Positions 21,259 through 31,311 of a DNA stretch of 64,000 bases are shown in pieces (the first letter of the stretch is position 1; each line of letters starts with the position of its first letter). The stretch is from Artemisia argyi (lineage: Eukaryota > Streptophyta > Magnoliopsida > Asterales > Asteraceae). Below the pieces are notes generated by a model that saw only the letters and a program-made list of their open reading frames with translations, was not told where the DNA came from and ran no database searches. The stretch covers positions 301,397,357 to 301,461,356 of the forward strand of contig CM060709.1 of NCBI GenBank assembly GCA_030686995.1, written 5' to 3'. The position numbers and the translations under genes are program-made.

Positions 21259-23734
21259 CCACCACCATGTTCGCTGGAAGAGCCGTCTTTATTCGGGGGC
21301 CTATTGATAACAGGCCACGGAACAGATAGGGTTCTCCAAAAAATATCAACTCGTTCCAGTGGAATAGGGACTCCTGAATTCAATTAAAGTGACTTGTATA
21401 AATTACTGATATTAATGTGGAAAACAACTTGATAGTTATAAATTTAATATACTTACCATGAATAACATAGATTCGTATCTCGTGAAAGCATGGTAGTCCG
21501 TATATTGCCCGATTCTTATGGCTACAGTCTTCTGGGGCGATCGACAGGTGGAGTTCTTTGTGCATGAGGTTCAAAGCATGTTTAGAAACTTTATACGTTA
21601 ATTCGTAAAATAGTGGTACATCACACTTAATTAGTTTCTCGTTCATGCTTCTATTGAAAGTCTCTTTTATCGCATCTTCTTGCGTCATGAGAATCTTATC
21701 GACCGACCTCAACAACCTGTCTAATTTGGACTGTGTGCCGTCCAAATATAATTTCAACAACACGTGGTGAGCCTCAACTCTGCACGTTGTTGTCTGGCCG
21801 TAGGATTTATATCGGTCGGTAATATATGAGACAAACATGGGTGCGTAACCTTGCACCCAGTTATGCAGATACAAAGCGACATCTGAAGAAAAAAATGAAT
21901 TAATAAAAGGTCATTCGGGTGCATATTTATTAAATAATTAAAAACAATCAATTAATAATTAAGTACCCTGATGGTTGACCAATAGCTCTTGTAGGCGTCG
22001 ATAACGTCGCTCGAACGATTCTAAGGTCGGAGCTTTAACCAACCAATTCCATCGGTTTTTAACGGACTCATAGTCAATATCCCCATCTGTGAATTTATTT
22101 TTGCAAAACTTAAGTATGTTTTGCTGTATATGCCATCGACAGAGTAATTGGTGAGCGTCAGGAAATTCTGCTCTTATTGCCCCAACTAAAGCTAAATCTC
22201 TGTCAGTGACGATAACACGTGGGTAATATCTTTCGCCAATCACTTGCTTCACACGTTGCAATACCCATCTAAAATTATGCCCTTGTTCACTGGATAAAAA
22301 GCTATACGCCATTGAAAATGTTTTGTTTGTTGAAGTTAGTCCAACAATTTCCAACAACGGCAATTTAAACACCGTGGTATTGTACGTGGAGTCCATCAGC
22401 ATGACTTCAGGGAATGTACACCATATAGCATACGACGTGGGGTGCACAAAAAATAGCTCCTCAAGCTCGTTGGTATGCTCATTTACCCTCAGGTACCATG
22501 TATACCCTGATTCTTGCAAATGCGAGTAAAGGACTTGAATTGGAGTTCGATCACCTACTCTGACTCTCCGGAACTTATCTTGTGCGTTATATATAGTTCT
22601 AACGCTAGACACGTTATCCGGATTACGACCCTTTATTGTCGAAAGTATATTAAGTGGTCATACGTTATAATCTGTCAATTCTCTTACCAAACCCAACTCA
22701 TCATCCTTTAATCGCATTGCATATGGCACACCATGCAACGACTCTAGCATATCATGATTATGCGTATCATCCTTTACCCTCAATACACAATAATTTTTTG
22801 TTCGATGATATTTCGCATTTAATCTGAATGGACAACCAGTTTTACATGTTTTGGTTTTCCGTCTGCCACTACCTTGAGGTACATACGTCCCACCCTTTGT
22901 ACACCTGTAATTGATTTCGTTCATATAACCATCTTCTGATTTGGTTCTATCTTTAACAATTACAAAACCGAGCTCACGAGCTATATTTTGCACCCACTCA
23001 GTTACTTCCTCGTGAGAACCGAAAACCTGAAAGTACATAACATTTTTTACTAATACCTTTGTTTTAGTTTTTATTACAACTTTTACATTTTTATAACAAA
23101 ATTCTTTTCATTTTTATAACAAAATTCTTTTACATTTTTATAACTTTTATTTAACGTTTACATTTTTTACATTTTTACATTTTTATAACTTTTATTTAAC
23201 TTGTATTTTTACACTTTTACATATATATTACTTTTTATTACAAAACTTAATACAAATACAAATACAAATATATTACTTTTTACATATATTACACTTTTAC
23301 ATTTTTAACATATATTACTTTTATTTACAAAAATAATACAAATATATTACTTTTATTACTTTTTATTACAAAAATTAATACAAATACAAATTTTAAAAAA
23401 AAATAATAATAATAAACCCGTGTGTTTGTGGACAGCTGTCTCACCCACGCGTATACACTACACCCTCTCACACACACACTCCACACACTCACAAACTCTC
23501 TCTCTCTATTTGCTCTCGTTTCTCTCTCTATTTTTAGATCTAAAAACGAATTTTAGATCTAAAATCAATATTTGGCAACCCAAATATTTATGTGATGTTT
23601 CTATGATTTGAGAGAGAGTTTGTGAGTGTGTGGTGATGTTGTTGGGTAGATGGTTCTGTGTGGTGATGTTGTTGGGTAGATGGTTCTGTGTGGTGATGTT
23701 AGATCCGTGTGTTAATTGATTGGTACGTTAATTG

Positions 23735-24183
23735 ATTAAAAAGGTGATTTTTTCAAAGAAACCCTAATTTTATAAATTAGGGTTTCGTAAAATTAGATTG
23801 GGGGTTTTCAAGGTTGGAATATGTACGTGATGATTCTGTGATTGTTTTGTTAGATCTATGTGTTAATTGATAAAAAAAATTGATTTTTTCAAAGAAACCC
23901 TAATTTTATAAATTAGGGTTTCGTAAAATTAGATTGGGGGTTTTCAAGTTTGGAATATGTACGTGACGATTCTGTGATTGTTTTGTTACATCCGTGTGTT
24001 AATTGATAAAAAAATTAATTTTTTCAAAGAAACCCTAATTTTATAAATTAGGGTTTCGTAAAATTAGATTGAGGGTTTTCAAGGTTGGAATATGTACGTG
24101 ATGATTCTGTGATTGTTTTGTTAGATACGTGTGTTAATTGATAAAAAAATTGATTTTTTCAAAGAAACCCTAATTTTATAAAT
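23735..24183. repeat. ~135-bp tandem repeat with telo-box palindromes
   Basis: Four copies, the last truncated, at 135-136-bp spacing (a shared CAAAGAA lies near 23754, 23890, 24025 and 24160). Each full copy holds AAACCCTAATTTTATAAATT followed by AGGGTTT, a perfect palindrome with the plant telo-box AAACCCTAA on both strands. It lies in the MULE 5' region, upstream of the transposase start. Confidence 0.9.
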
Positions 24184-24612
24184 TGATTCTGTGATTGTTC
24201 TGTGTTCTTATGTGGTGGTGGTTCTGTGTAGGTGGTTATGTGTTCTTATGTGGTGGTGGTTCTGTGTAGGTAGTTCTGTGTTCTTATGTGGTGGTGGTTC
24301 TGTGTAGGTGGTTCTGTGTTCTTATGTGGTGGTGGTTCTGTGTTCTTATGTGGTGGTGATTCTGTGTTGGTAGTTCTGTGTTCTTATGTGGTGGTGGTTC
24401 TGTGTTGGTAGTTCTGTGTTCTTATGTGGTGGTGGTTCTATGTAAGTGGTTCTGTGTTCTTATGTGGTAGTGATTCTGTGTTCTTATGTGGTGGTGATTC
24501 TGTGTTGGTAGTTCTGTGTTCTTATGTGGTGGTGGTTCTGTGTTGGTAGTTCTGTGTTCTTATGTGGTGGTGGTTCTGTGTTCTTATGTGGTGGTGGTTC
24601 TGTGTTCTTATG
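24184..24612. repeat. TTCTGTGTTCTTATGTGGTG minisatellite
   Basis: Irregular array of about 18-36-bp units built from TTCTGTG, TTCTTATG and TGGTGGTGG, next to the right TIR of the MULE. Non-coding. Confidence 0.9.
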
Positions 24613-25059
24613 TCTAGTAGTCAAATATGCAAGCCCCCGTTAGAATAAAAAAGTAGCCCCCGTCTTTATATCTCATGCCATGCCAATATGGAGGTTATGC
24701 CTTTTAGGTGTACTTTTATAAAAAAACTGCTTATTATGATACTACTTAAATGCCTATAAGAACGGGGTCTATGGTGGTGGTTAACCTGTGGATGTGGGTA
24801 GGTTAACACCTTGATCTGTCACCTTTGAGTGGTATGAATACCTACTCTGGCCTACCCCCAGTCCACAGGCTCTTGTTTTAAGCATATTTAAGGCAATGAT
24901 GATTTTTTAAAAAAATTGATATTGGCGTGGCATTTCCAAATGGATGGCAATAGAAACTTGATTTTGCAACATTTGAAGTTGCAGCCATATAATCTGAGCC
25001 TAATGTAAAAGCGTAAAACTTATTGTTACCTCATTTGTGGAAAATCGTGACCTAGACAT

Positions 25060-25345
25060 TTTGTGTTACTTGTGATGCTCTGGCCCAACCCTTGTTGTGA
25101 TGCTCTGGCCCAACCCTTGTGATACTCTGCCCAATCCTTGTTGTTACTTGTTACTTGTTGAGCTTTTGTTGTGATGCTCTGCCTTTTGTTGTGATAATCT
25201 GAGCTTTTGTTGGTGTTACTTGTTGTGATGCTCTGGCCCAACCCTTGTTGTGATGCTCTTGCCTTTTGTTGTGATACTCTGCCCCAATCCTTGTTGTTAC
25301 TTGTTACTTGTTGAGCTTTTGTTGTGATGCTCTGCCTTTTTGTTG
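25060..25345. repeat. TTGTTGTGATGCTCTGGCCC minisatellite
   Basis: Repeated blocks of GTTGTGATGCTCTGGCCCAA and CTTTTGTTGTGATAATCTGA make up this stretch. Any open frame here is a by-product of the repeat. Confidence 0.85.
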
Positions 25346-25586
25346 TGATAATCTGAGCTTTGTTTATAGTGGAGCAAAGCTGATTGTAACTGTTGAGCTT
25401 GTGAGTTTTTCACATGCTTCTGATACTACTTTTCTTGGTGATTTGAGGGTTGCTTGAGAAAAGCTGCAAAAGCAAGTGAGAATCTTGCTGTTTACAGGCT
25501 TTTGTTGTGAGAATCTTGCTGTTTACAGGCTTGTGAGTTTTTTGGAATGGCTTGTGGATGCTGTTGAGGTTATGTAACATGTGCTT

Positions 25587-25793
25587 TATAAGGACGGGGG
25601 CTACTTTTTTATCTTAACGGGGGCTATCTGCACTTGGACATGATAAATTTTGTGTGAATCTGCACTTTGTAACAAAGGCGATGACGAATGGTTTTTAAAA
25701 CCGAATGGCATGGCAAAGTGATATTTTTATCACTTTGCAGCCTTCATTATCCGAGCCTTAAGTCCCTAACGAAATAGCCCCCGTTCTTGTATA
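25587..25793. mobile_element. Small nested MITE with TATAAGGACGGGGGCTA ends
   Basis: The left end TATAAGGACGGGGGCTACTT and the reversed right end (ATACAAGAACGGGGGCTATT) form an inverted repeat about 200 bp apart. The left end is nearly the same as the inner part of the MULE terminus, including the second AACGGGGGCT motif about 20 bp inside. Confidence 0.6.
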
Positions 25794-26035
25794 ACAACCC
25801 TTGTGGGCAGTGTGTTTATAGTGTAACATGTGATATGCTGGTACAGGGCTGCAAAAGCAAGAATCTTGCTGTTTATGTACTTGTGATTTTGATACAGGTT
25901 ACTTATGCTGTTTACAGGTTTGTGTAACTATCACTTTGTAACTAAGGCGATGACGAATGGTTTTTAAAACCGAATGGCATGGCAAAGTGATATTTTTATC
26001 ACTTTGCAACCTTCATTATCTGAGCCTTACTAAAA
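25668..26035. repeat. Pair of ~97-bp direct repeats with internal hairpins
   Basis: The segment starting ACTTTGTAACAAAGGCGATG at about 25668 recurs at about 25932 with few changes. Each copy holds CAAAGTGATATTTTTATCAC then TTTG, a short hairpin, and ends near GAGCCTTA. The first copy overlaps the nested MITE. Confidence 0.75.
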
Positions 26036-26332
26036 ATCTGAGCCGATAAGGCGATGACGAATATTTCTTGTGTTTACTTTGTGTTGATTGTGTGAACTGC
26101 CTAAACATGAATCTGCACTTTGTGGTTGCTGCACTTTGGTCTTTGGTTGCACTTTGTGGTTGCTGCACTTTGGTCTTTGGTTGGACTTAGAGTTGGACTT
26201 TTTTGTGTGAATCTGCACATTTGGTCTTTGGTTGGACTTTGGACTTATTTTTGTGTGAATCTGCACATTTGGACAAAATATTTGCAAAAAAAACTTGTAA
26301 AAAAAAACACTTCAAAAAATAAATTAAAACAC

Positions 26333-26336
<4 letters not shown>

Positions 26337-26378
<42 letters not shown>
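26337..26378. repeat. A42 homopolymer
   Basis: An uninterrupted A run between the internal repeats and the right TIR of the 24753-26465 element. Confidence 0.95.
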
Positions 26379-26380
<2 letters not shown>

Positions 26381-26492
26381 CAAAAAGCTGACTGCTACAG
26401 CAAAAAGTACCTCCCTAATGTATAGGGAGGGTTTGCAGAAGTCCAATAGACCCCGTTCTTATAGGGCAACCCAAAAAAAATATAGGAAATCA

Positions 26493-27364
26493 CTAGTCAT
26501 CGAGGTATGGTAAGTCTTGAGCCGCTATGTGCTCCTTAAGATCATATCGGAAACGGTGATTGATATCTTCGTCGAGTAACTCCGATAGTACATTCGGGTC
26601 ATAAACTGGCGCGATCGGCTGATCCATTATATGAACCGGTGATATTGCCCTCTTGTCGTCTTGTAAAATCATATTGTTCAATATAATACACGGATAAACG
26701 AGTTTTCGAATCTTTTCGACGAACATAGCCCGGAAAGGACGACTGAGAATCATCCATTTTCCCTTAAGACGACCAAAAGCTCGTTCGACATCCTTTCTTG
26801 CAGACTCTTGTAGCTTCTTGAATCTCTTTTCCTTCTGGTCAGTGGGATACGGATATGCTTTAACAAACGTTGAATACTTAGGACAGATTTCATCGGTAAG
26901 ATAATATCCACGTTTGTAAAGCCATCCATTTACAAAAAATGAACTGTTTGGCGCCGTTCCATTTCACTCCGTAAGATACAATGGAAACTGATTCAAATCA
27001 TTGATATCGTTGTTTGAACGGGGAGGACCAAAAAACGAATGCCAAATCAACAAATCATTTGAAGCGACGGCTTCAAGCATGATAGTAAGGTATTGGTGAT
27101 CACCTCTCTTGTATTTGCCTCTCAAATATGTCTAAAACAATTTTGCCAAACGAAATGTGTACGATCAATGCTACCAAGCATTCCAGGAATGTGATGTTTT
27201 TCTTCATGTGCCTCAAATAAGGTTGCAAAGTCGTGGGCTGTCGGCCTACGTAAGAACTCTCGACTATATAAAATAATTATCTCATTGCAAAAAATAATCA
27301 AAGTATTCACCTACAAAATATTAAATAGCAAATAAAAAAACATAAATAATAAATAATGGAAACT

Positions 27365-27462
<98 letters not shown>

Positions 27463-27970
27463 CTTTAGAAAAAATAATAAATAACGAAAACTTTAAAAAA
27501 ATACAAAATAAATAAATAAAAATAATGTTAACCTGACGTTCTTCGTGCGATGTTTAAATAATAATCATATATATCGGGTTGTTCACTCGTTACGAGTTGC
27601 CGAATGACCGATTGTAACGCCATGAAACTTTCTTTTCTCTCGCGTCTTAACCCTCTTGAAACCATTCGAAATTTGCTTCAATATCACCAACAATTTTTTA
27701 AAACAAGCTTTTATTTATACGAAAACGGTCATGAAAAACATGTTCGGGAAACTTTGGTCGTTCGACGAAATAGTCATTCATTAAAGTTTGTAACGCTTTT
27801 TCATGAAAACGGGTGACATACTCTCAGATTTTGGTAGTGCTTGTCGTGTCGTCAATGGAATCGTAAATGTCTAAAAAGGTTTCTAAGGTACTACCGGATA
27901 ACAATAGTTCGAAAGAGTCGGTGGGAATAATTAACTCGTCATCGGATGAAGAAGAGGAGGATGAAGACAT
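26493..27970 (-). pseudogene. PIF/Harbinger transposase pseudogene
   Basis: From the ATG at 27968-27970 the frame reads a Ser-rich start, then FHEKALQTLMNDYFVERPKF. After a frame change come VTSEQPDIYDYYLNIARR, an intron with the AAT microsatellite (about 27312-27532), and then the catalytic region: [11 protein letters not shown] (first Asp), IWHSFFGPPRSNNDINDL (second Asp) and RKDVERAFGRLKGKW (Glu). It ends in LKEHIAAQDLPYLDD. These are DDE_Tnp_4 features of PIF/Harbinger transposases. Lesions include in-frame stops in the N-terminal third (TGA, TAA, TAA), a frameshift near 27650 and another stop near 26970. A TATA-like TTTATATAAA lies upstream near 28037-28046. The 3' end is only about 28 bp from the TIR of the neighbouring element. 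Confidence 0.8.
27365..27460. repeat. (AAT)n microsatellite
   Basis: About 30 uninterrupted AAT triplets inside the intron of the Harbinger transposase pseudogene. Confidence 0.95.
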
Positions 27971-28039
27971 GGTTAATAAAATGTGAATTGTTTGTGTGCA
28001 AATATGATAAATATTGTGTGAATTGTATGTGATTTATAT

Positions 28040-28047
<8 letters not shown>

Positions 28048-28080
<33 letters not shown>
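28048..28080. repeat. Poly-T run
   Basis: An uninterrupted T run of about 33 bases between the Harbinger promoter and the next MITE. Confidence 0.95.
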
Positions 28081-28087
<7 letters not shown>

Positions 28088-28381
28088 GCTAATACCAAAT
28101 TAAAGCATCATACTTGTCAAAAAAAGCTATTTTGAGTAGTGAACTTTTTTTTCCTCATTGGTGTACTAAACTTGCATTTTATTGCCAAAAATACATACTT
28201 TGTATTTTTTTATGACATTTTTGCCCCTGAATTTTTAATAACTTGAGGGGCAAAAACGTCCAAAGTACGTATTTTTGGCAATAAAATGCAAATTTAGTAC
28301 ACAAATGAAGAAAAAAATTCGCTACTCAAAAAAGTTTTTTTTGACAAATATAATGTTTTAATTTGGTATTACCCCTTTTCA
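28081..28381. mobile_element. MITE, ~300-bp near-perfect foldback
   Basis: The left arm AAAAAGGGCTAATACCAAAT is mirrored by ATTTGGTATTACCCCTTTTC at the right end. Pairing continues almost to the centre (TGCATTTTATTGCCAAAAAT / ATTTTTGGCAATAAAATGCA). No coding potential. Confidence 0.85.
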
Positions 28382-28650
28382 AAAACACTCAACGGTACAA
28401 ACAATAAAGGCACCAACGGCTACTGTTTTTTTCCAACGTTCATGATTCCACGGCAAAGGATGCCAAGTACATTGATGATTTGTCCATGCCGCATCACTTG
28501 CGGTGGTGTTGCCGATCGGTATGAACCATACCGCACCACTGCCACCCCTTACTATGAGAAATGATAAATCCTCATACTAAAACCTCCTACTTATCATCTT
28601 ATTCACAGGATCCTGACAAGTGTCAGAACTAACGGTTTTGATACAGAGAG
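28382..28650. other. Intergenic, no gene recognised
   Basis: Short moderately GC-rich stretch between MITEs (includes CCACGGCAAAGGATGCCAAG). No supported feature. Confidence 0.5.
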
Positions 28651-28657
28651 AGAATGA

Positions 28658-28658
<1 letters not shown>

Positions 28659-28742
<84 letters not shown>
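28659..28742. repeat. (TA)n microsatellite, left of a MITE
   Basis: Pure alternating AT, about 42 units, directly adjoining the MITE at 28743-28925. Confidence 0.95.
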
Positions 28743-28746
<4 letters not shown>

Positions 28747-28922
28747 AAGAGATTATGTAAGAAAAATAATTAAAATAAAAAGGGTAAGAAGTAATTCAAG
28801 CCACACATTTCAAATTAGGAGGGAAATTTTGAATGAAGATGCATCCACTTTTGTAGGTGCATCTGAAATGTGTGGTTGTGGTTACTTCTTATCATTCCTA
28901 TTTTAATTATTCTTCCTATTTG

Positions 28923-28925
<3 letters not shown>
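28743..28925. mobile_element. MITE framed by TA microsatellites (family copy 1)
   Basis: The left AAATAATTAAAATAAAAAGG and the reversed right arm (GAATAATTAAAATAGGAATG) form a foldback; AGATGCATC / AGGTGCATC lies near the centre. A related copy lies at 37329-37510. Both sides are TA repeats, as described for Micron-type MITEs in rice. Confidence 0.7.

Positions 28926-28970
<45 letters not shown>
28926..28970. repeat. (TA)n microsatellite, right of the MITE
   Basis: Pure alternating AT continuing the pattern on the other side of the MITE. Confidence 0.95.
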
Positions 28971-28976
<6 letters not shown>

Positions 28977-29744
28977 TATTTTGTGTGTAGGAGGATATTG
29001 TAGGAGGCTTTAGTAATGCTCTTACTATCTTACAATAATGTAAGTTTAATGCAGTTTTAGCATACTTTTAGTCGTAAAACCTCTTGAGTAGTTGAGTTTA
29101 ATAAGAGTTACTCTAAACCAACCCACTAGGGAAATTTTCGAGCTTTATTCCTCTGAAGAGGCCAGCAGCATACCAACGGCTCTACTGTAGCTATAGCAAC
29201 CTTCTCGAACTTACTTGTTTTATGCAGGAGCATAAGCCAATGCCGAACACGCACATTCGTATTATCCACACAAATCACAATGTAAGTCACAACTCACAAC
29301 TAAAGATCCTATATATGAAATTCACAACATTAGATGCATTTATCACACTTTACTCCATTATCTGTATATGCCTTTAAAAAGCTAAGTTTGACTCCTAAGT
29401 TCCATTCTATTACATATGTGACAAAAGAATTCCTACACCTATCATTCATTTCATTCCTTCTTCATTGAATTCCATCTAAATAGCACAGAGGCATGAGGCA
29501 TCATTTATGGTTTTCAAATGGCACAGATGGTTGCCTGGTTAATATTGCCAATTTATGTTACTTTTGAATGTGTCTACCCCGAAAGGCCTAAAGAACCAAG
29601 CTTTAACCATATCTGTCAGGCTTAAATATACCCCAAAACTTAAGGCTTTGACCGACTCAGCTAGTTCAAGTGTACCTTTACACTATGTTCCCGAGTTTTT
29701 TTTAAAGAGAATAGGGAAGTAAATTATGCTAAATTTCCTCCTAA
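28971..29744. other. Intergenic, no gene recognised
   Basis: AT-rich with only short frames; no repeat structure seen. Confidence 0.5.
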
Positions 29745-29890
29745 TTTAAATGGGAATTGATTTGCACACTCATGATTTTGATTGGGACACTCTATTGTGT
29801 GCATAACATAGTTGTACAGTGTGCTTTGTAAACTTGTACAGTGAGTGTCCCAATCAAAATATGGAGTGTGCAAATCACCTCCAATCTAAA
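29745..29890. mobile_element. Short MITE, ~145 bp
   Basis: GATTTGCACACTCATGATTT at the left is mirrored by ATATGGAGTGTGCAAATC at the right. TTGATTGGGACACTC / GAGTGTCCCAATCAA pairs inside. Outer bases (CTCCTAATTTAAATGGGA / TCCAATCTAAATTAGGA) also pair loosely. Confidence 0.75.
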
Positions 29891-30536
29891 TTAGGATGAT
29901 TTAGAAAGATGATTTTTGTGCATAATTTTATTAAATCTCTCTTCTTTTCTATCCAACTTGAGAACACAAACAAAAAATCAATATTTTTTCCTCTCTTCTT
30001 TTATCTCGTTTTAACCTCTTCATTTCTCTTCTTTCCATTTTATATCTCAGGAACAAGTGTTAATGCAAATGAAGAACATTACTTTGTTTCCCTTAAAGCT
30101 TCCGAGATTCAAAGAGAAGTTTAGAAGAGAATTTTAATCCAAAAGTTTGCGATTTCATGTCTTTAAAATGATAATACGAGATGTTTGGGCTTCGATGTAT
30201 CCAACATAAACCTTCCCTGATTTTTATAAGATAAAACTCAGAAAAAAATGTGTAACAAAGAAGCGAGCCGATACCCATCAGACAAGTAATATTTTTGCTA
30301 AGAAGTTCTAAGACCAGTCCTAGTATATGTGCTTATGGTGACCTCTCTAACACATACCCATTTGGCTGAATATAGGTGCACCCATTGCATCAGATTTGGC
30401 AAGTATCTAGGAGAGGATCAACATTGGCCACAAAACTACCTCAAACACATAATACTTTTCATCCTAATCTCATCTACTGAAAAAGGGGCCCTCTTGATCA
30501 CCTGAAGATTCCTTAATTTAATTGAATTTCATTTGA

Positions 30537-30730
30537 TTAGGGCAAAACCTCTGCCTTTTTAAAAATATCCTGAACAGTTCCTGTAGGTTGAGCACCTTTT
30601 TCAAGGAAATAGAGAATAGCGGGAACGTTTAAATAAGTTTGATTCTTGATCGGATCATAAAAACCCACTTTCTGAAGATCTCTTCCTTCTCTTGGGGATC
30701 GAACATCAATTGCAACGATTCGATAGACGG
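30537..30730 (-). pseudogene. rps16: Nuclear copy of chloroplast rps16 exon 2 (NUPT)
   Basis: The minus strand encodes, without a stop, [20 protein letters not shown], then [20 protein letters not shown], then [20 protein letters not shown]. This is chloroplast ribosomal protein S16 from the start of exon 2. Exon 1 is absent, and the acceptor side is preceded by intron-like TTTTTCATCTACATCTATCC as in plastid rps16. The frame ends early at VLP-stop, where the plastid gene continues for several codons, which suggests a small deletion. The insert probably extends from about 30480 to 30830, including the flanking plastid spacer and intron tail. It lies 3' of the LEA-2 gene and is not expected to be expressed. 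Confidence 0.85.
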
Positions 30731-30766
30731 CTCATCAGGATAGATGTAGATGAAAAAGAACCAAAC

Positions 30767-30767
<1 letters not shown>

Positions 30768-30799
<32 letters not shown>
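30768..30799. repeat. C32 homopolymer
   Basis: A pure C run inside what looks like the rps16 intron tail of the plastid insert. Its length is remarkable and is prone to assembly error. Confidence 0.9.
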
Positions 30800-30802
<3 letters not shown>

Positions 30803-31311
30803 CACCAGTAAAAAGAAATCATCTTACTTCGCATAAAACCGGGTTGTAATCAAATATCTTAGTACTTTGCTGTAAAAAGATATAGCTACGAATGACGGTT
30901 ATAGTTATCACTAAGGCAGACTCTTATATTATTAACAAAATAATTAATAAAGGTTTATAAACCAGAGTGTATGCTGTATTTACATTCAGGCTGTGAAGCA
31001 ACTCATAGCAGCTCTGATAATATAATCAGATCTAATACTCTGATAATATATGAAGCAGCTTTGATAATAAAATCACCCAGAACAAGAAGACACGTGAGAC
31101 TAATTTAAGACACATTCACTGAAAACACTAGCTTAGGATATAATGTACTAGCATGATTCTTTTCCTCCTCAATGCACTTTGCCAATTCCCATCCACAATG
31201 CATCACTGATCACAAACAAGACAAGAATAAATCCATTTGTCAATTAAATATAAGAGTTAAATGCAAGGAAGCTCAGAGATTAAAAATATGATGAAAGTGG
31301 GGGAAAGGGTT

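Larger units (their letters stand above)
20260..23026 (-). pseudogene. FAR1/MULE transposase fused to an OTU cysteine-protease domain, broken
   Basis: Exon A starts at the acceptor near 23026 and runs to 21967. It holds the FAR1-type DNA-binding domain (ARELGFVIV, CKTGCPFRLNA, HNHD) and the transposase core with two Asp motifs (VMLMDSTYN, VIVTDRDLALV) and CRWHI. Exon B (21882-21457) has the likely catalytic Glu (RVEAHHVLLKLYL) and a SWIM-like YGLPCFHE. Exon C (from 21373) has an acidic run and leads to the OTU domain with EGDGNCGFRCIA and GAHYICLNI, the Cys and His of a cysteine protease. Introns 21883-21966 and 21374-21456 have GT/AG ends and keep frame. Lesions: TGA at 22658-22660 after the FAR1 domain, and a one-base frame change at an A6 run (about 21073) before the OTU part. 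Transposases of this class cut DNA at TIRs; OTU domains normally remove ubiquitin. Confidence 0.85.
19373..24679 (-). mobile_element. Mutator-like element (MULE) carrying transposase-OTU and GRF genes
   Basis: The left end GGCATGAGTTATAAACACGG and the reversed right end GGCATGAGATATAAAGACGG match with two mismatches and continue in GGGCTACTT, forming an inverted repeat of about 30 bp. Between them lie, on the minus strand, a FAR1/MULE transposase fused to an OTU domain (20260-23026) and a GRF zinc-finger gene (19670-20125). A tandem-repeat-rich 5' region (23400-24612) sits next to the right terminus. I see no 9-bp target-site duplication, so the exact ends or later changes are uncertain. Both genes carry nonsense or frameshift lesions, so this copy is probably inactive. 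Confidence 0.7.
24753..26465. mobile_element. Non-autonomous DNA transposon with CCTATAAGAACGGGGTCTAT ends
   Basis: Left CCTATAAGAACGGGGTCTAT (24753) is matched by its reverse at 26446-26465. The interior has no protein-coding gene, only minisatellites and a smaller nested element. The TIR shares the ATAAGRACGGGG core with the MULE and the nested MITE, suggesting a common transposase family. No target duplication found. Confidence 0.6.

Noticed and set aside
25026..25241. Gln/Asn/Thr-rich minus-strand ORF that looks prion-like
   Set aside because: Produced by the TTGTTGTGATGCTCTGG minisatellite; no start context or conservation argument.
24184..26040. CRISPR-like array
   Set aside because: Units are contiguous minisatellites without unique spacers, in a eukaryotic genome.
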